A program made the position numbers and the translations under genes. Positions 44,787 to 57,877 of a stretch of 64,000 nt of DNA are shown here, in pieces. This DNA comes from Vombatus ursinus (lineage: Eukaryota; Chordata; Mammalia; Diprotodontia; Vombatidae): the NCBI RefSeq assembly GCF_900497805.2, contig NW_020948739.1, positions 16,396,383-16,460,382 on the forward strand. Direction: 5' to 3'. Under the pieces are notes generated by a model, which was not told the origin of the DNA, searched no databases, and saw only the letters and a list, made by a program, of their open reading frames with translations. Each line of letters starts with the position of its first letter. Positions within the stretch are counted from its first letter, which is position 1.

Positions 44787-46105
44787 ATATCAATCAACCA
44801 ATATTTATTAAATGCCTAAAATGTGCCAGCCCCTGTGCTAAGCATTGTAAATGCAAGAGAAAAACAACAGTCCCTTGCTCTCAAGGAATTCATAATCTAA
44901 GGGGAGGGGGAGAGACAACAATCAAACAAATATATACAGTCAAGTTCTATACAGAATACATAGGAAATAATTTGTATAGGGAAGGAATTAAATTAAGAGG
45001 GATTGAGGAAAGCTTCCTTTGGAAGGTGGGGTTTTAGTTGGGCCTTAAAGGAAGCCAAGGAAATCAGGCATTCAGGCATCAGGGATAACCAGAGAAAATG
45101 CTCAGTGCCAAGAGATGGAATGTTTTGTTGGTGGAACAGCCTGGAGAGTAAGGTATAAGAAGTCTAGAGGGTCAGATCTTTACAATCTAGCCAATAGCTC
45201 AGAGATGCTCAGATTGCTTAAGAGTCTGGCTAATACGTTGGATCTTGTGTTTGGCTGAAAGAAGGCTTGAGTCGAAGAAGGCTAGAAATGTTAGAAACAT
45301 TTTGAGTTTGATCCTGAAGACAATAGGGAGCCATTGGAGTTTATTGAGTTGGCGGTGGTGGTGGTGACAATGAGACCTTCACTTTAGGAAAATCTATTTA
45401 GTGACTGAATGGAGGATGGATTGGAGTGTGGAGAGACTTGAGGTATGCAGACCCACCAGCAGGCTATTGCAATAACCCAAGGCTGAGATGATGAAGGCAT
45501 GCACTAGAGTGATAGCAGTGTCAGAAGAGAGAAGAGGGCATATTTGAGAGATGAGCAAAGAAAGGTAAAACCAACAGGCCTTGCAACAAATTGGATATGG
45601 AGATTAGGGGTGGGGGGTCTGAGGGACTGGAATTATGGTATTGCCCTATGTGGTAATAAGGAAGGTGTGGTAAGTAATAGAGAAGGTATGGTAACAGGGT
45701 AGGGTTTAAGAGTAATGATAATGAGTTTCATTTTGGAAGATGTTTCTTATGAGCAGAGAGTTTGGGGCAGGGTAGGTATATTTGAGAATCATTAGCATGT
45801 AGATGTTATCTAAATCCGTGGAAATTGGTAAGATCAGCAAGAGAAATAGTATAGAAAAGGAAGAAAGGAGAGCCCAGGACAGAACCCTGAGAGTCACCTA
45901 CAGTTATATCTGGAAGAGGATTCAGCAAAGGAGACAGAAGGAGCAGTCAGATAGGTAGGGAGAGAACCAGGAGAGTGGTATTTTGAAAACCTAGAGAAAT
46001 GAGTATCAAAGAGTAGAGAGTGATCAATAGTGTTAAAGGCTACAAAGAGGTCAAGAACAAAGAGGACTGAGAAATTTCATTGGATTATTTGGATGAGCAA
46101 AAAGT
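44787..46105 (-). mobile_element. Younger L2 LINE inside an older L2
   Basis: Starts at its 3' terminus (ATCAACCAATATTTATTAAATGCC). It runs through GGTGGGGTTTTAGTTGGGCC, TTTGATCCTGAAGACAATAGGG and GGATAAGTAGATTTG-like sequence to AGTGTTAAAGGCTACAAAGAG. It reads closer to the L2 consensus than the flanking copy. Confidence 0.8.
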
Positions 46106-46870
46106 AAGAATCAAGGATTGTAAATCCTTATGATTTGAAGGATGATACTGCTCTTAGCAGAGAAAAGGAAGTTAGGAGGAATGATGGGTCTGGGATAGAG
46201 TGAAGTAATTAGAGTGAGTTCCATTTTGGATATGTTGATTTTGAGATGGTAGTTAAACATCAGGGTTAGTAGTGTGTCCGGAGAAGAAGATTGGTGCTGG
46301 ATAAGTAGATTTGAAAATCAGCTGCAGATGTGCATCTGCATAAAGATGGTAATTGAACCTATGAAAGCTGATGATATAAAGGGGAAATTGGAAGAGAAAG
46401 AAGAGATCCCACAATGGAACCATAGGGATAACCCATGTTTAGGGGGCAAGGCATGGATAAAGATCTAGCAAAGGAGACTGAGAAGGAGTGGTTAGACAGA
46501 TTGAAAGAGAGCTAAGAGACATTTTCTGCAAAGTCAAGGGTGTGGAGAGAATCTAGAAGGAAGTGGTCAATCATGGCAAAAGCTGCAGAGAAGTCAAGTA
46601 GAATGAGAACTGAAGAAAAGTCAGAAGATTTTGTATCTGACACTCTTGATAACTGTGACAAGAGTACCTTCAGTTAAGTAGTGGGATCAGATGCCAGATT
46701 GCAAGAAGCTGAGAAGTGAGCAGAAAGTGAAAAAGTGGATAGGCAGATAAGTATACATAGCTTTTTCTAGGAGTTTTCTATAAACCTAAGAAATATAGAT
46801 CAATTGTTGGAGGAGATAGCCAAGTTAAGTGAGAGTTAAAATTATTATTATTATGAGGATGATGTAGGTG

Positions 46871-47560
46871 ATTTGAAAATGTTTATAGTTATCATGGAAG
46901 GAGAAATGAGAGAGAGACAGAGAGCATACAAAATCATAGGAGAGATGGAAGAAGATGAGATCATGGGAGCAAGTACAGACATATGTCCCAGGCCTATTTC
47001 CACATATGGTTCAATGGATTATTCAGAGTCTGGGAGTTCAGATAAACAATTACATTGGTGAAAACATACAAAAAAACATGGATAAAAAGCAATCCACAAG
47101 GTGGTTAAAAGCAGGATCTCAGGAGCTTCCCATCAAAATCCTATTTTTAAAAAATTTCCCCTGCCCAAAGAGTTGACACCTGGATCCCTACTTAGCTGAT
47201 ACAACTGGGTTGTTGAGGGGAGTAAAATGAGAAAAGACTAGGAAGGTACAATGGGGCAAGGTTGTGGAAAGTTTTAAATTTCAAAAAGAGGAAGCCATGT
47301 TTCCTATAGTGCTAGAAAATGAAAAGACTCTGTGATTAAGAGATGTAGGAGTAAGAAGAATGTGTTCACAGCAGACTGAGAGTATTAGAGGATACAATGG
47401 AAAGGCAGAACACAATAGAAAGACAGAAGATATGAGTGAATGAATTTTTTAAAAAGCATTCATTTAAGCACTTAGGTGCAAGGCACTGTGCTAAGTATTG
47501 GGGTTACAGATTAAAAAGACAGTTCCTGCTTTCAAAGAATTCACATTCTAGTTGGGGTGA
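46871..47560 (-). mobile_element. Further L2 remnants
   Basis: 46871-47229 has no clear identity. 47230-47440 resembles antisense L2 (ATGGGGCAAGGTTGTGGAAAG). 47450-47560 is a good L2 3' end (CATTCATTTAAGCACTTAGG, CAAGGCACTGTGCTAAGTATTGGGG). Confidence 0.55.
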
Positions 47561-50500
47561 TTGTAACACAGTCCCAGGTTCTTGGGGTAAAGAAACAAAG
47601 CTGATGGTAATGCCTTTTCTTTAATGTCATTTCCACTGATAAAATCATAATAGTTTATGATATTGAAGTATTTGACAGTACCAATGTTTTTATTGGCAAG
47701 AACTTTCTTTTCTGGGTCTTCAATAACTGTGCTATAGCACCTAAAGGAGAAATTCCCAGGCTGAGTTTCTACAGAAATTGTTTCCTAGGATGATGCCACT
47801 GGGGCTGAAAGCATTGTTTTTCTTTATTTCTTTTTTATTTTTCCCAATTACAAGTAAAACCATTTTAGCATTCATTCATTTTTTAAATTTGAGTTCCAAA
47901 TTCTTTCTCTCAACTTCTTACCCTCCCTCTTCATTGAGAAAGCAAGCAATTTGATATAGGTTACACATATGCAGTCATGCAAGACATATTTCCATATTAG
48001 TTATTTTGTGAAAGAAAACACAAAAAAACTAAAAAAAAGTTTAAAAAGTGTTATTCAATATGCATTCAGAGTCTATCAGTGTTTTCTTTGGAGATGGATA
48101 CCATTTTTCATCATAAGTCCTTGAGAATTGTCTTAGATCATTGTATTGTTGAGAATAGCTAAATTATTCATGGATGAACATCATACAATATTGCTGTTAC
48201 TGTGTACAATGTTCTCCTGGCTCTGCTCACTTTACTTTGAATCAGTTCATGTAAATCTTTCCAGATTTTTCTGGAAGCATTCCGCTCATCATTTCTTATA
48301 GCACAATATCATTCTATCAGAATTAAATACCACAACTTGTCCAACCGTTCCTCAATTGATGGGTATCCCCTCAATTTCCAATACTTTGACCCTGCAAAAA
48401 GAGCTGCTGTGTATTTTTTTACATATAGATCCTTCCCCTCCCCCCATTTTTTATCTCTTTGGGATACAGACCTAGTAGTGGTATTGCTGGATCAAAGGGT
48501 ATGCACACCTTGGTTGCCCTTTGACATAGTTCCAAATTGCTCTCCAGAATGGTTGGATCAGTTTACAACTCCACCAACAGTGCATTAGTGTCCCAATTTT
48601 CCCACATTCCCTTTAATATTGGTCATTTTCTTTTTCTGTCATGTTAGCCAATATGATATATGTGAGGTGATACATCAGAGTTGTTTTAATTTGCATTTCT
48701 TTAATCAATAGTAATTTTGAGCATTTTTATATGACTAGAGATAATTTTGATTTCTTCTTCTGAAAACTTCCTGTTCATATCTTTAACCATTTATCAATTG
48801 GGGAATGACTTGTATTCTTATAAATTTGACTTAGTTCTCTATATATTTGTGAAATGACATGTTTATCAGAGAAATTTTTTCTGTAAAATCCCTCCCCAAT
48901 ATTCTGCTTTCCTTATAATCTTGACTGCCTTAGTTTTGTTTGTGCAAAACCTTTTTAAGTTAATGTAATTAAAACTATTCATTCTATACCTCATAATGCT
49001 TTGTATCTCTTGTTTGGTCACAAATTCTTACCTTATACATAGATCAGATAAGTAAACTTTTCTAGGGATCTCCCAATTTGATTATATTATTACCCTTTAT
49101 GTCTAAATCAGGTACCCATTTTGACCTTATGTTGATATAGGGTGTGAAATGTTGCTCTATACCTAGTTTCTTCTAAACTGTTCTCCAATTTTTCCAGCAA
49201 TTTTTGTCAAATAGTGAGTTCTTATCTTAAAAGCTGCATTTATCAAACATTAGATTGTTATGGCCATTTACTACTATGTACTATGTATTATGTATTCCAC
49301 TGATCCACCACTCTTATTTCTTGGCCAGTATCACATTGTTTTGATGATTACTACATTGTAATTCAATTTGAGATATAGTATGGCTAGGAGACCTTAATTA
49401 ACATTTTTTTATTGATTCCCTTGATATTCTTGACCTTTTTTTGTTCTTCCAGATGAATTTGGTTATTTTTTTGTAGCTCTTTAAAATAATTTCTTGGTCA
49501 TTTGATTGGTATGGCACTGTATAAGTAAATCAATTGAGGCAGGATTGTAATTTTTCTTTTATTGACTTAACCTACTTATGAGCAATTAATATTTCTCCAA
49601 TTGTTTAGATCTGACTTTATTTACATGAAAAGTGTCTTGTAATTGTGTATGTATGGTTCCTGGGTTTGTCTTGGAAAGTATACTTTCAAGTGTTTTATAT
49701 TGTCTACAGTTATTTTAAATGAAATTTCTCTTGCTATCTCTTGCTACTGGACTTTGTGGTAATATATAGAAATGCTGATGATTTATGTGGATTTATTTTA
49801 TATCCTGCAACTTTGCTAAAGTTGTTAATTCTTTTAATTAATTTTTAGTTGATTCTCTAGGATGCTCCAAGTATACTATCATATCATCTGCAAGTGATAG
49901 TTTTGTTTCCTCATTGCCTATTTTAATTCCTTTAATTTCTTCTCTTATTGCTGTATCTAGCAATTCTAGCATAATATTGAATAAAGTGATGGTAATGGTC
50001 ATCTTTGTTTCACCTCTGATCTTATTGGAAGGGCTTCTAGCTTATCCCTGTTAAAAATAATGCTTGTTGATAGTTTTAGATAGATGCTTATCATTTTTAA
50101 GGAAAGCTCCATTTATTTCTATGATTTCTAATGTTTTAATAGGAATAAGTGTTGTATTTTGTCAAAAGTTTTTCTGCATCTATTGAGATAATTACATGAT
50201 TTTGTTGTTATTGTTATTGCCAATGTGATAGACAATTATATTGATGGTTTTCCTAATATTGAACCAGTCCTCCATTCCTGGTATAAATCCTACTTGGTCA
50301 TAGTGTATAATCTTTGTGATATATTACTGTAATCTCCTTGCTAGCATTTTATTCATATTTTTTGGATCAACATTTATTAAGAAAATTGATCTGTAATTTT
50401 TTTCTCTTTTTCTCTTCTTCCTGATTTAAATATCAGCATAATATTTTTGTGGGAAAAGGAATTTGGCAGGACTCATTTTTTCCTATTTTTCCAAATGGTT

Positions 50501-53500
50501 TTGATACAATAGGAATTAATTGTTCTTTAAATGTTTGATAGAATTCATTTGTGAATCCATCTGATCCTGGAGATTTTTTCTTAGGAAGCTCATTGATGAC
50601 TTATTCAATTTGTTTTTCTAAGATAAGATTATTTAAGTATTCTATTTTCTCCTCTGCTAATCTGGGAAATTTATATTTTTGTAAATGTTCTTCTATTTTG
50701 CTCAAGATGTCAGATTTATTGGCATATAATCGGGAAAAATATTTTCTTATGATTGCTTTAATTTCTTCTTCACTTGGTGATTTCACTCTTTTCATTTTTA
50801 ATACTGGATATTTGTTTTTCTTTTTTTAAAAATTAAAATTACCAATGGCTCATCTATTTTATTTTTTTCATAAAACAAGCTCCCAGATTTGTTTATTAGC
50901 TCAATAGTTTTTTTTTTTACACTTTCAATCTTATTAATCTCATATTTGATTTTCAGGATTTCCAATTTGGTGTTCAATTGGGGATTTTTATTTTTTTCTA
51001 AATTTTTTAAAAGTTGGATACCCATTTAATTAATCTGTTCTTTTTCCATTTTGTTGCTTTAAGAATTTAGAGAAACAAATTTTCCCCTAAGTACTGTTTT
51101 GGCCACGTCCCATAAATTTTGGTATATTGTCTCATTGTTGTCATTCTCTTTAATGAAATTATTGCTTGCCTCTTTTATTTGTTTTTTGACTCACTTATTC
51201 TTCAGCATTAGATTATTTACTTTCCAATTAATTTTAATCTGTATTTCCACTGCCCTTTGTTGAATGTAATTGTATTGCATTATGATCTGAAAATAATGCA
51301 TTTAATATTTCTGCTTTTTAACCTTTGATTTGAGGTTTTTATGACCTATATAACATGGTCAATTTTTGTGTAGGTACCATGTGCTGCTGAGAAAAATATA
51401 TATTCCTTTCTGTTCTCATTCAGTTTTCTCCAAAGATCCATCATATCTAACTTTTCAAATATTCTATTTACCTCCTTAGTTTTTTTCTTGTTTATTTTTT
51501 TGGTTGGATTTATTGAGTTCTGAGAGGGGACAATTGAGGTCCCCCACTAGCATAGTTTTGCTGTCTATTTTTTCCCGTGAATCACTTAACTTCTTCTTTA
51601 AGAATCTGGATTCTATACCACTTGGTGCACATATGTTTAGTATTGATATTGCTTCATTGTCTGTGATACCTTTTATCAGGATGTATTTTCCTTCCTTATC
51701 TTTTTGAATTAGGTCTATTTCTGCTTTTGCTTTGTCTGAGATCAGGGTTGCTACCTCTGGTTTTTTTTTTAACTTCTGAAGCATAATAGATACCTTTACT
51801 CTGTGTGTATCTCTCTGCTTCAAATGTGTCTCTTGTAAACAACATATTTTAGGATTCTGGTTTTTTATCTATTCTGCTATCTGCTTCCTTTTTATGAGAA
51901 AGTTCATCCCATTCACATTCACAGTTATGATTACTAACTGTGTATTTCCTTCCATCCTATTCTTCCTCCTGTTTGCCCTCTCTCCTTTCACCCTTTCCTC
52001 CTCACCAGTGTTTTGCTTCTGTCTATCACCTCCCCTAATCTGCCCTCCCTTCTGTCAGTCCCCTCCCCAACCCTTACTTGATCTCCTCTCTTACTTCCCT
52101 GTCAGGTAAGAAATATTTCTATATTCAACTTAATGTTTATGTTATTCCCTCTTTGAGCCAATACTGAAGAGAATAAGGGTCAAGCAATACTCCTCACCTA
52201 CTTCCTGTCCTCCACTGTACTGTAGGAGATCTTTCGCACCTCTTCATGTGAAATAGTTTACCGTATTCTACCTCTCCCTTTCTTCTGTACCCATTGTACT
52301 CCTCTTTCTCATCCCTTCAATTTTTTATATCATTCCCTCAAATTCACCTTATACCTTTACCCTCTGTCTATGTATATTCTTTCTAGCTATACTATTAGTG
52401 ATACAATTTTTAAGAATTACAAATATCATCTTCCCATATAGGGATGTAAATAGTTTAGGTCTCTTGAATCCCTTAAATTTTCTTTTTTTCCCCCTTTTTG
52501 CCAGTTTATGCTTCTCTTGGGTCTTCATATTGGAGGTCAAATTTTTGGTTTAGTTCTGGTCTTCTTAAGAAAACTTGAAATCCTTCTATTTCATTGACCA
52601 TTTTTTCTTTGATGTATTATGCTTAATTTTGCTGTGATTCTTGGTTGTAGTCCTAACTCCTTGGCCTTTCAGAATATCATGTTCCATGATCTCCAGTTCT
52701 TTAAAGTTGCAGCTGCCAAGTCCTGTGTGATCCTGATTGTAATTCCCCAATATTTGAACTGTTTCTTTCTGGCCACTTGTAGTATTTTTCACTTGACCTG
52801 ATAGTTATGAAATTTGGCTGTGATGTTCCTTGGAGTTTTTGTTTGGGGATCTTTTTCCTGAGGTGACTGGTGTATTCTTTCAATGTCTATTTTGCCCTCT
52901 GGTTCCAGGACATCAAGGCAGTTTTCCTTGATGACGTCTTGAAAGATGCTGTCCAGGTCCTTCTTTTGATTATGGCTTTCATGTAGTCCAATGATTTTGA
53001 TATTGTCTCTCCTGGATCTATTTTCCAGGTCAGCTGTTTTTCCCATTAATTATTTTACATTTTCTTCCATTTTTTCCACTCTTTGTAATTTGTTTGATTG
53101 ATTCTTGATGTCTCATGGAGTCATTAGCTTCCCCTTTCCCAATTTGAACTTTTAAGGCGTTTTCTTCAATTAGCTTTTGTACTTTTTTCCCATTTGGCCA
53201 GTTGTATTCTTAAAGGAGTTGTTTTCTTCAGTGAAATTTTGTATGTCCTTTTCCATTTGGTCAATTTTACCTTTTAAGCAGTTTTCCAAGCTGTTGACTC
53301 CTTTTTTTCATAATTTTCTTGTATCACTCTCATTTCTTTTCCCAATTTTTCTTCTATCTCTCTTATATGATTTTTAAGCTCCTTTGTGAGCTCTTCCATG
53401 AGTTCTTTCTGGGCTTGAGACCACCTGTCATTTTTCTTTGGGGTTTTGTCTATAGATGGTTTGATGATGTTGTCCTTTTCTGAGTCTGTGTCTTGGTCTT

Positions 53501-53595
53501 CTCTGTCAAAATAATAACTTTGTATAGTCAGATTCTTTTTTTGTTGCTTTTTTGCTCATTTTCTGGCATTTTTTTCTTTTAAATTTGATCTCTGC

Positions 53596-54524
53596 ACCAT
53601 AAGTAAATTAGAAAATTAGAAAATTAAAAAAGCAATCAACAGTGTACTTGTCAGATCTATGAGAAGGGGAAAAATTCATGACCAAACAGGAGATAGAGAA
53701 CATTATGAAATGCAAAATAGATAATTTTCATTATATTAAATTAAAAGCTTTTGTGCAAACAAAAGCAATACAACCAAGATTAGGAGGAAAGCAGAAAGCT
53801 GGAAAACAGCAGTGTCTCTGATAATGGTCTCATTTCTCAAATATATAGAGAACTGAGTTAAATTTATTAGAATCCAAGCCATTCCCCAACTGATAAATGG
53901 TCAAAGGATATGAACAGGCAGTTTTCAGATGAAGAAATCAAAGTTATCTATAGACATATGAAGAAGTGCTCTAAATCACTTCTGATTAGAGAAATGCAAA
54001 TTAAAACAACTCTAAAACCTCACACCTATAAGATTGGCTAATATGACAAAAAAGGAAAATGATAAATGTTGGAGAGGATGTGGGAAAACTAGGATATTGA
54101 TGCATTGTGGGTGGAGTTGTGAACTGATCCAACCATTTTGAGAGCAATTTGGAACTATGCCCAAAGGGCAACCAAACTGTGTGTACCCTTTGATCCAGCA
54201 ATACCACTTCTAGGTCTGTATCCCAAAGAGATAAAAATGGGAGCAGGGGAAGGACCTATATGTAAAAAATATATAGCAGCTCTTTTTGCAGGGTTAAAGT
54301 ATTGGAAATTGAGGGGATGCCCATCAACTGAGGAATGGTTGGACAAGTTGTGGTATTTAATTCTGATAGAATCATAAAAAAGGGAAAACACCCACATACA
54401 CAAAAATATTTATAGCAGCCCTTTCTGTGGTGGCAAAGAATCGGAAAGTGAGGAGATGCCCATCAGTTGGGGAATGGCTGAATAAATTGTGGTGTATGAA
54501 TAAAGTAATATATATGTGTGTGTG

Positions 54525-54571
<47 letters not shown>

Positions 54572-54827
54572 ATATATATATACACATATATATATTACTT
54601 TATTCTTTCTTGTTTTTTATCTGTTTCTTCTTGCACAACTATGACTAATATGGAAATATTTTGTAAGATAGTACATATGTAAAATATATAAAACTGCCTA
54701 CCATTCTCAGAAGAGAAAAGGGGAGGGAGAGAGGGAGAAAAATTTGGAACTCAAAATCTTGTAAAAATGAATGCTAAAAATTTTCTTGACATGTAACTGG
54801 GGGAAAAATAAAATACTATTAAAAATT
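53596..54827 (+). mobile_element. Younger 5'-truncated L1 inserted head-to-head
   Basis: Forward L1 3' end, ORF2 C-terminus and 3' untranslated region. It encodes LCVPFDPAIPLLGLYPKEIK and KLRGCPSTEEWLDKLWYL near 54180-54355 and ends GGGGGAAAAATAAAATACTATTAAAAA. It lies between two exact copies of AATTTGATCTCTGC (53582-53595 and 54828-54841), which are joined in the uninterrupted L1 5' untranslated region. Confidence 0.95.
54498..54605. repeat. (TATC)n/(TA)n microsatellite flanked by inverted arms
   Basis: The left arm 54498-54519 and right arm 54582-54605 are complementary except for one extra TA pair. Between them lie TG, TATC (about 54526-54570) and TA repeats. It replaces part of the L1 3' untranslated region. 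Confidence 0.9.
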
Positions 54828-55559
54828 AATTTGATCTCTGCTCCCAGAAAAGAAGGGACTCTGTCTCAGGCTACTTGTGCCAGTGGCTGCAGGCCCTATC
54901 TGTTTACCTGGTGCTGCACTGCTGATTCCCTGAGGCCCATGGGGGACCCTTGGGTCTGGTCCTGTGTTGAGGAGGTGGGGTGGGGATGGCTGGTGCTGCT
55001 GGAGACCATAGGGGTTTGGCAGCTAACCTGGTGCTGAGCTAAGGTTCTGGTGTTGGTGTCTGGCATGTGCTGAGACCCAGTGGGGTGTTTCTGAGTTCCC
55101 CCAGGACTACACTGAAGCCTGTGGAGTTCTGACCACTGGAGTATGCCTGTTTGCCTGGGGCTACACTGAAGCATGGGTGGTTCTTGGATCTGGAGTGTGC
55201 TGGATTTCCCTGGCTATGCTAAGGCATGTGGGGTGTTTTGGTGTTGGCATGTGCCTGCTCCAGCACACTGGGGCTCAGGATCTCCTGCTGGTTTGCTGAG
55301 GTGGGGCTTATTGCTGGCTTTCTGGGGTTCTTCCTGTCCTGGAATGTGTTCTCCTTTTACCTGAGTGAGAGGGACCTTTCTTGCCCATCCTCCAAGTCTC
55401 TTGGTCTAAAAGACTGTTCCATTCTGTCTTTCCATGGTCTTTGCTCTTCTAGGGTTTGTTCTGGGGTGCTATTTTATGGTTGGTGGAGGTGAATATGTGA
55501 AAGCTATAGCAATTTACTGCTTACTCCATTATCTTGGCTCCTGGACGTAGCTATTCTTT

Positions 55560-55815
55560 TAATTTTTTTCTCCTCTTGACCTTTTCACGCTTCTCATGAG
55601 TCTTATATTTGAAAGTCAAATATTCTATTTAGCTCTGGTCTTTTAATCAAGAATGCTTGAAAGTCCTCTAATTTATTAAATATCCATTTCCCCCAACCCA
55701 AAGATTATGCTAATCTTTGCTGGTTGGAATCCTAGCTTCTTTGCCTTCAGGAATATCATATCCCAAGCCTTCTGATTCTTGGGTAGAAGCTGCTAAATCT
55801 TGGGTTATCCTGACT
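55560..55815 (-). mobile_element. L1 ORF1-region fragment of another subfamily
   Basis: Collinear with 52500-52740 of the longer L1 (AGCTCTGGTCTTTTAATCAAG, AGGAATATCATATCCCAAGCC, AGAAGCTGCTAAATCTTGGG) but clearly diverged. Confidence 0.7.
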
Positions 55816-56300
55816 GTGGAAGATGGACTTGAATAGGGAGAGAATTGTAACAAGAAGATCAACCAGCAGACTATTTCAATGCTCGATTTGAGGGCTGTAC
55901 CAAGTGGCAGAAGGGCAGCCCGCCCCCCCACCCCAGAAGGGTACATATTTTAGAGATGTTACAAAGGTGAAGTCAAAAAGCTTTGGCAATAATTTGAAAT
56001 GGGAGTGAGACAGTGGGAAGCCAATGATGAAACCATGTTGTGAGTTTGGAGGACTCGGAGAATAGTGGTGTTCTCAACAGTAATAAGGGAATTTGGAAAT
56101 GGGGGAAGGTTGGGAAGAAAGATAATGAGTTCAGTTTTGTACATGATGAGTTTAAAATGTTCATTGGATGTATAGTTCAAGATGTCTAAAAAGCAATTTG
56201 GAAATGTAAGACTGGAGGTTAGCAAAGGGATTAGGGCTGGATAAGTAGATTTGAGAATCATCAGCAAACAGATGACAATCGAGTTGATGACATGGATGCA
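55816..56300 (-). mobile_element. L2 LINE fragment
   Basis: GATCAACCAGCAGACTATTTCAATG, TTCTCAACAGTAATAAGGG, AGATAATGAGTTCAGTTTTG and GGGCTGGATAAGTAGATTTGAG are antisense L2 ORF2. Confidence 0.8.
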
Positions 56301-57259
56301 GGTTTGACCTCCAATGAATAATAGCAGTGTGACCATGGGTTATTTGCTCAGCCTCTCAAGACCAAAGCCAATCTGCACAGTCAGTTTCTACACTGTCAGA
56401 TCTGCATGCCAATAAAATCAAAGGATTTCTTCCCTACCCTTCCCCCTCCAATGACATATAAGAATAATTGATCATTGCGAACCTGCATTTGTAGTTTTAG
56501 ATAAGATTACTGAACGAAGAATCCTGTCTTTAGGAGTTGCAGTGATTTACATTTTTAAAGCCACATGCCAGAAACACACTGATGTTACAGCAACAGATCT
56601 CAAACTTCAGATTTTAGCTCCCCTGCTCATGAACAATAAATTGAAAATATTTTTCCTCTTCATGTCTGGATCGTCTAGTTGCTCTCCTGCTTTATGTTTC
56701 AGTTCAGTCATTCAGTGGTTTGGCATGGAGAGTGGTTAACAACCTGACTGGGGGAAAAAAACAACATCATTGTTAAGAGGGTAGGAAGTGGTGAGATCAG
56801 TGCATAGCAACATCCACTCTGCAAACACAAATTATGCTTGTTAAAAGCTTAATCAAGCAAGGGTAGGAAGCAAGCAGCCATTTGTCAGCGAACATGCCAG
56901 AGTAGAAGACAGAGCAGCAGGCATGTAAAAGGATGGGACTTGCCCATAGGCTCATTAAAAAAGCACAGAGAATCCAAAAAAATATTGTATCATTAAGTAA
57001 GCAACATTCCAACCACAAAGTGGTGACCTGTAATGGTCTGACTTCACAAATCTTTCCTTTTATGAAAACCCTAGTCAGTAAGTGCTCGCAGTGGTTGAGA
57101 GGTCAGCGAGTCTGGGTTGGAGAACAGCTTTCCAGTGGAAATGTTCAAAAAAGTTCAGAAAGACATTACCAAAAGTCCTGAAAAAAAATAATTCAAAGAC
57201 TATGTTTCTTTGGTTGACAGAGAATGTTTGAATCAGGGGAAATAGTGGCCATCTACTCA
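56301..57259. other. Unassigned DNA
   Basis: A weak SINE-like piece lies at 56325-56355 (AGTGTGACCATGGGTTATTTGC). I see no gene; the rest appears to be single-copy sequence. Confidence 0.4.
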
Positions 57260-57266
57260 GTCACTT

Positions 57267-57525
57267 GGGGCAGCTAGGTAGCACAGTAGATAGTGTTCTG
57301 GCTTGGAGTCAAGAAGATTCATCTTCCTGAATTCGAATCTGACCTCAGACACTTACTAGCTGTGTGACCCTGGGCAAGTCACTTAACCCTATTTGCCTCT
57401 GTTCCCTCATATGGAAAATGAGCTGGAGAAGGAAATGGCAAATCACTCCAGGATCTTTGCCAAAAAAATCCCAAATGGGGTCACAGAGTTGGACACAACT
57501 GAAATGACTGAACAATGACAACTTG
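57267..57525 (+). mobile_element. tRNA-RTE type SINE, full length
   Basis: It runs from GGGGCAGCTAGGTAGCACAG to ACTGAAATGACTGAACAATG. A short direct repeat, GTCACTT, lies at 57260-57266 and 57526-57532. Confidence 0.9.
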
Positions 57526-57532
57526 GTCACTT

Positions 57533-57877
57533 ATAAAATTGTTATTCCTCATTGGATGGTTGGAACACATTACATGATTAGTTTATTGATTTAAATAGCA
57601 AAGTCATGCAGACAGAAACAATTGAGTCCAACCTTCAGAAAGCCTAGCTAATGCATACATTTCATCATTTATGTATTAGTAAAACCCCATAAATGCAAGG
57701 AGAGCTCAGACATTTATGGTAGGGAACCAAGAGAATCAGAAAAGCCGATAGGAAGAGGTTAGTGGTTTTATTTATTTATTTTTCTAAATTTGAAAATTGG
57801 GGAAGAGTTTGCTCCCTCACCTAAGGGGACGTGGAATTTTTGGCCAACATTAGTTAGGGTACCTCAGTCAAGCAAAA
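57533..57877. other. Unassigned DNA
   Basis: AT-rich, with nothing recognisable. Confidence 0.4.

Larger units (their letters stand above)
44150..46870 (-). mobile_element. Old L2 LINE split by a younger L2
   Basis: Reverse L2, strongly diverged, at 44150-44786 (up to GAACTTGGGAATTGATTGAATAT). It resumes at about 46110 with the next part of the L2 order (AATCAAGGATTGTAAATCC, GTTCCATTTTGGATATGTTG, AAGATCTAGCAAAGGAGACTG, GCAAAAGCTGCAGAGAAGTC). The segment between is another L2 in the same orientation. Confidence 0.7.
47818..55548 (-). mobile_element. L1 LINE, near full length, decayed, with an inserted L1
   Basis: Reverse L1 of about 6.5 kb without its insert. 47818-48330 is the 3' untranslated region. 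About 48340-51950 is ORF2: the reverse transcriptase core encodes SLADDMIVY near 49890 (family motif FADD), a linker piece (SPSEEEIKAIIRKYFSRLYANK) lies at 50601-50795, and the endonuclease region (RDTHRVKV, KEGKYILIKG, MLVGDLNCPLSEL) is at 51476-51823. About 52540-53559 is ORF1, with an RNA-binding domain (LENRSRRDNIKIIGL) at 52789-53046 and start ATG at 53557-53559. The 5' untranslated region reaches 55548. Many frame breaks make it inactive. The GGAGCCAAGATAATGGAGTA-like end on the minus strand at 55548 looks like the true 5' end. Confidence 0.9.

Noticed and set aside
54138-54377. Forward frame ending in a W-rich, well-structured peptide
   Set aside because: It matches the L1 ORF2 C-terminus of the inserted L1 and is not a host exon.
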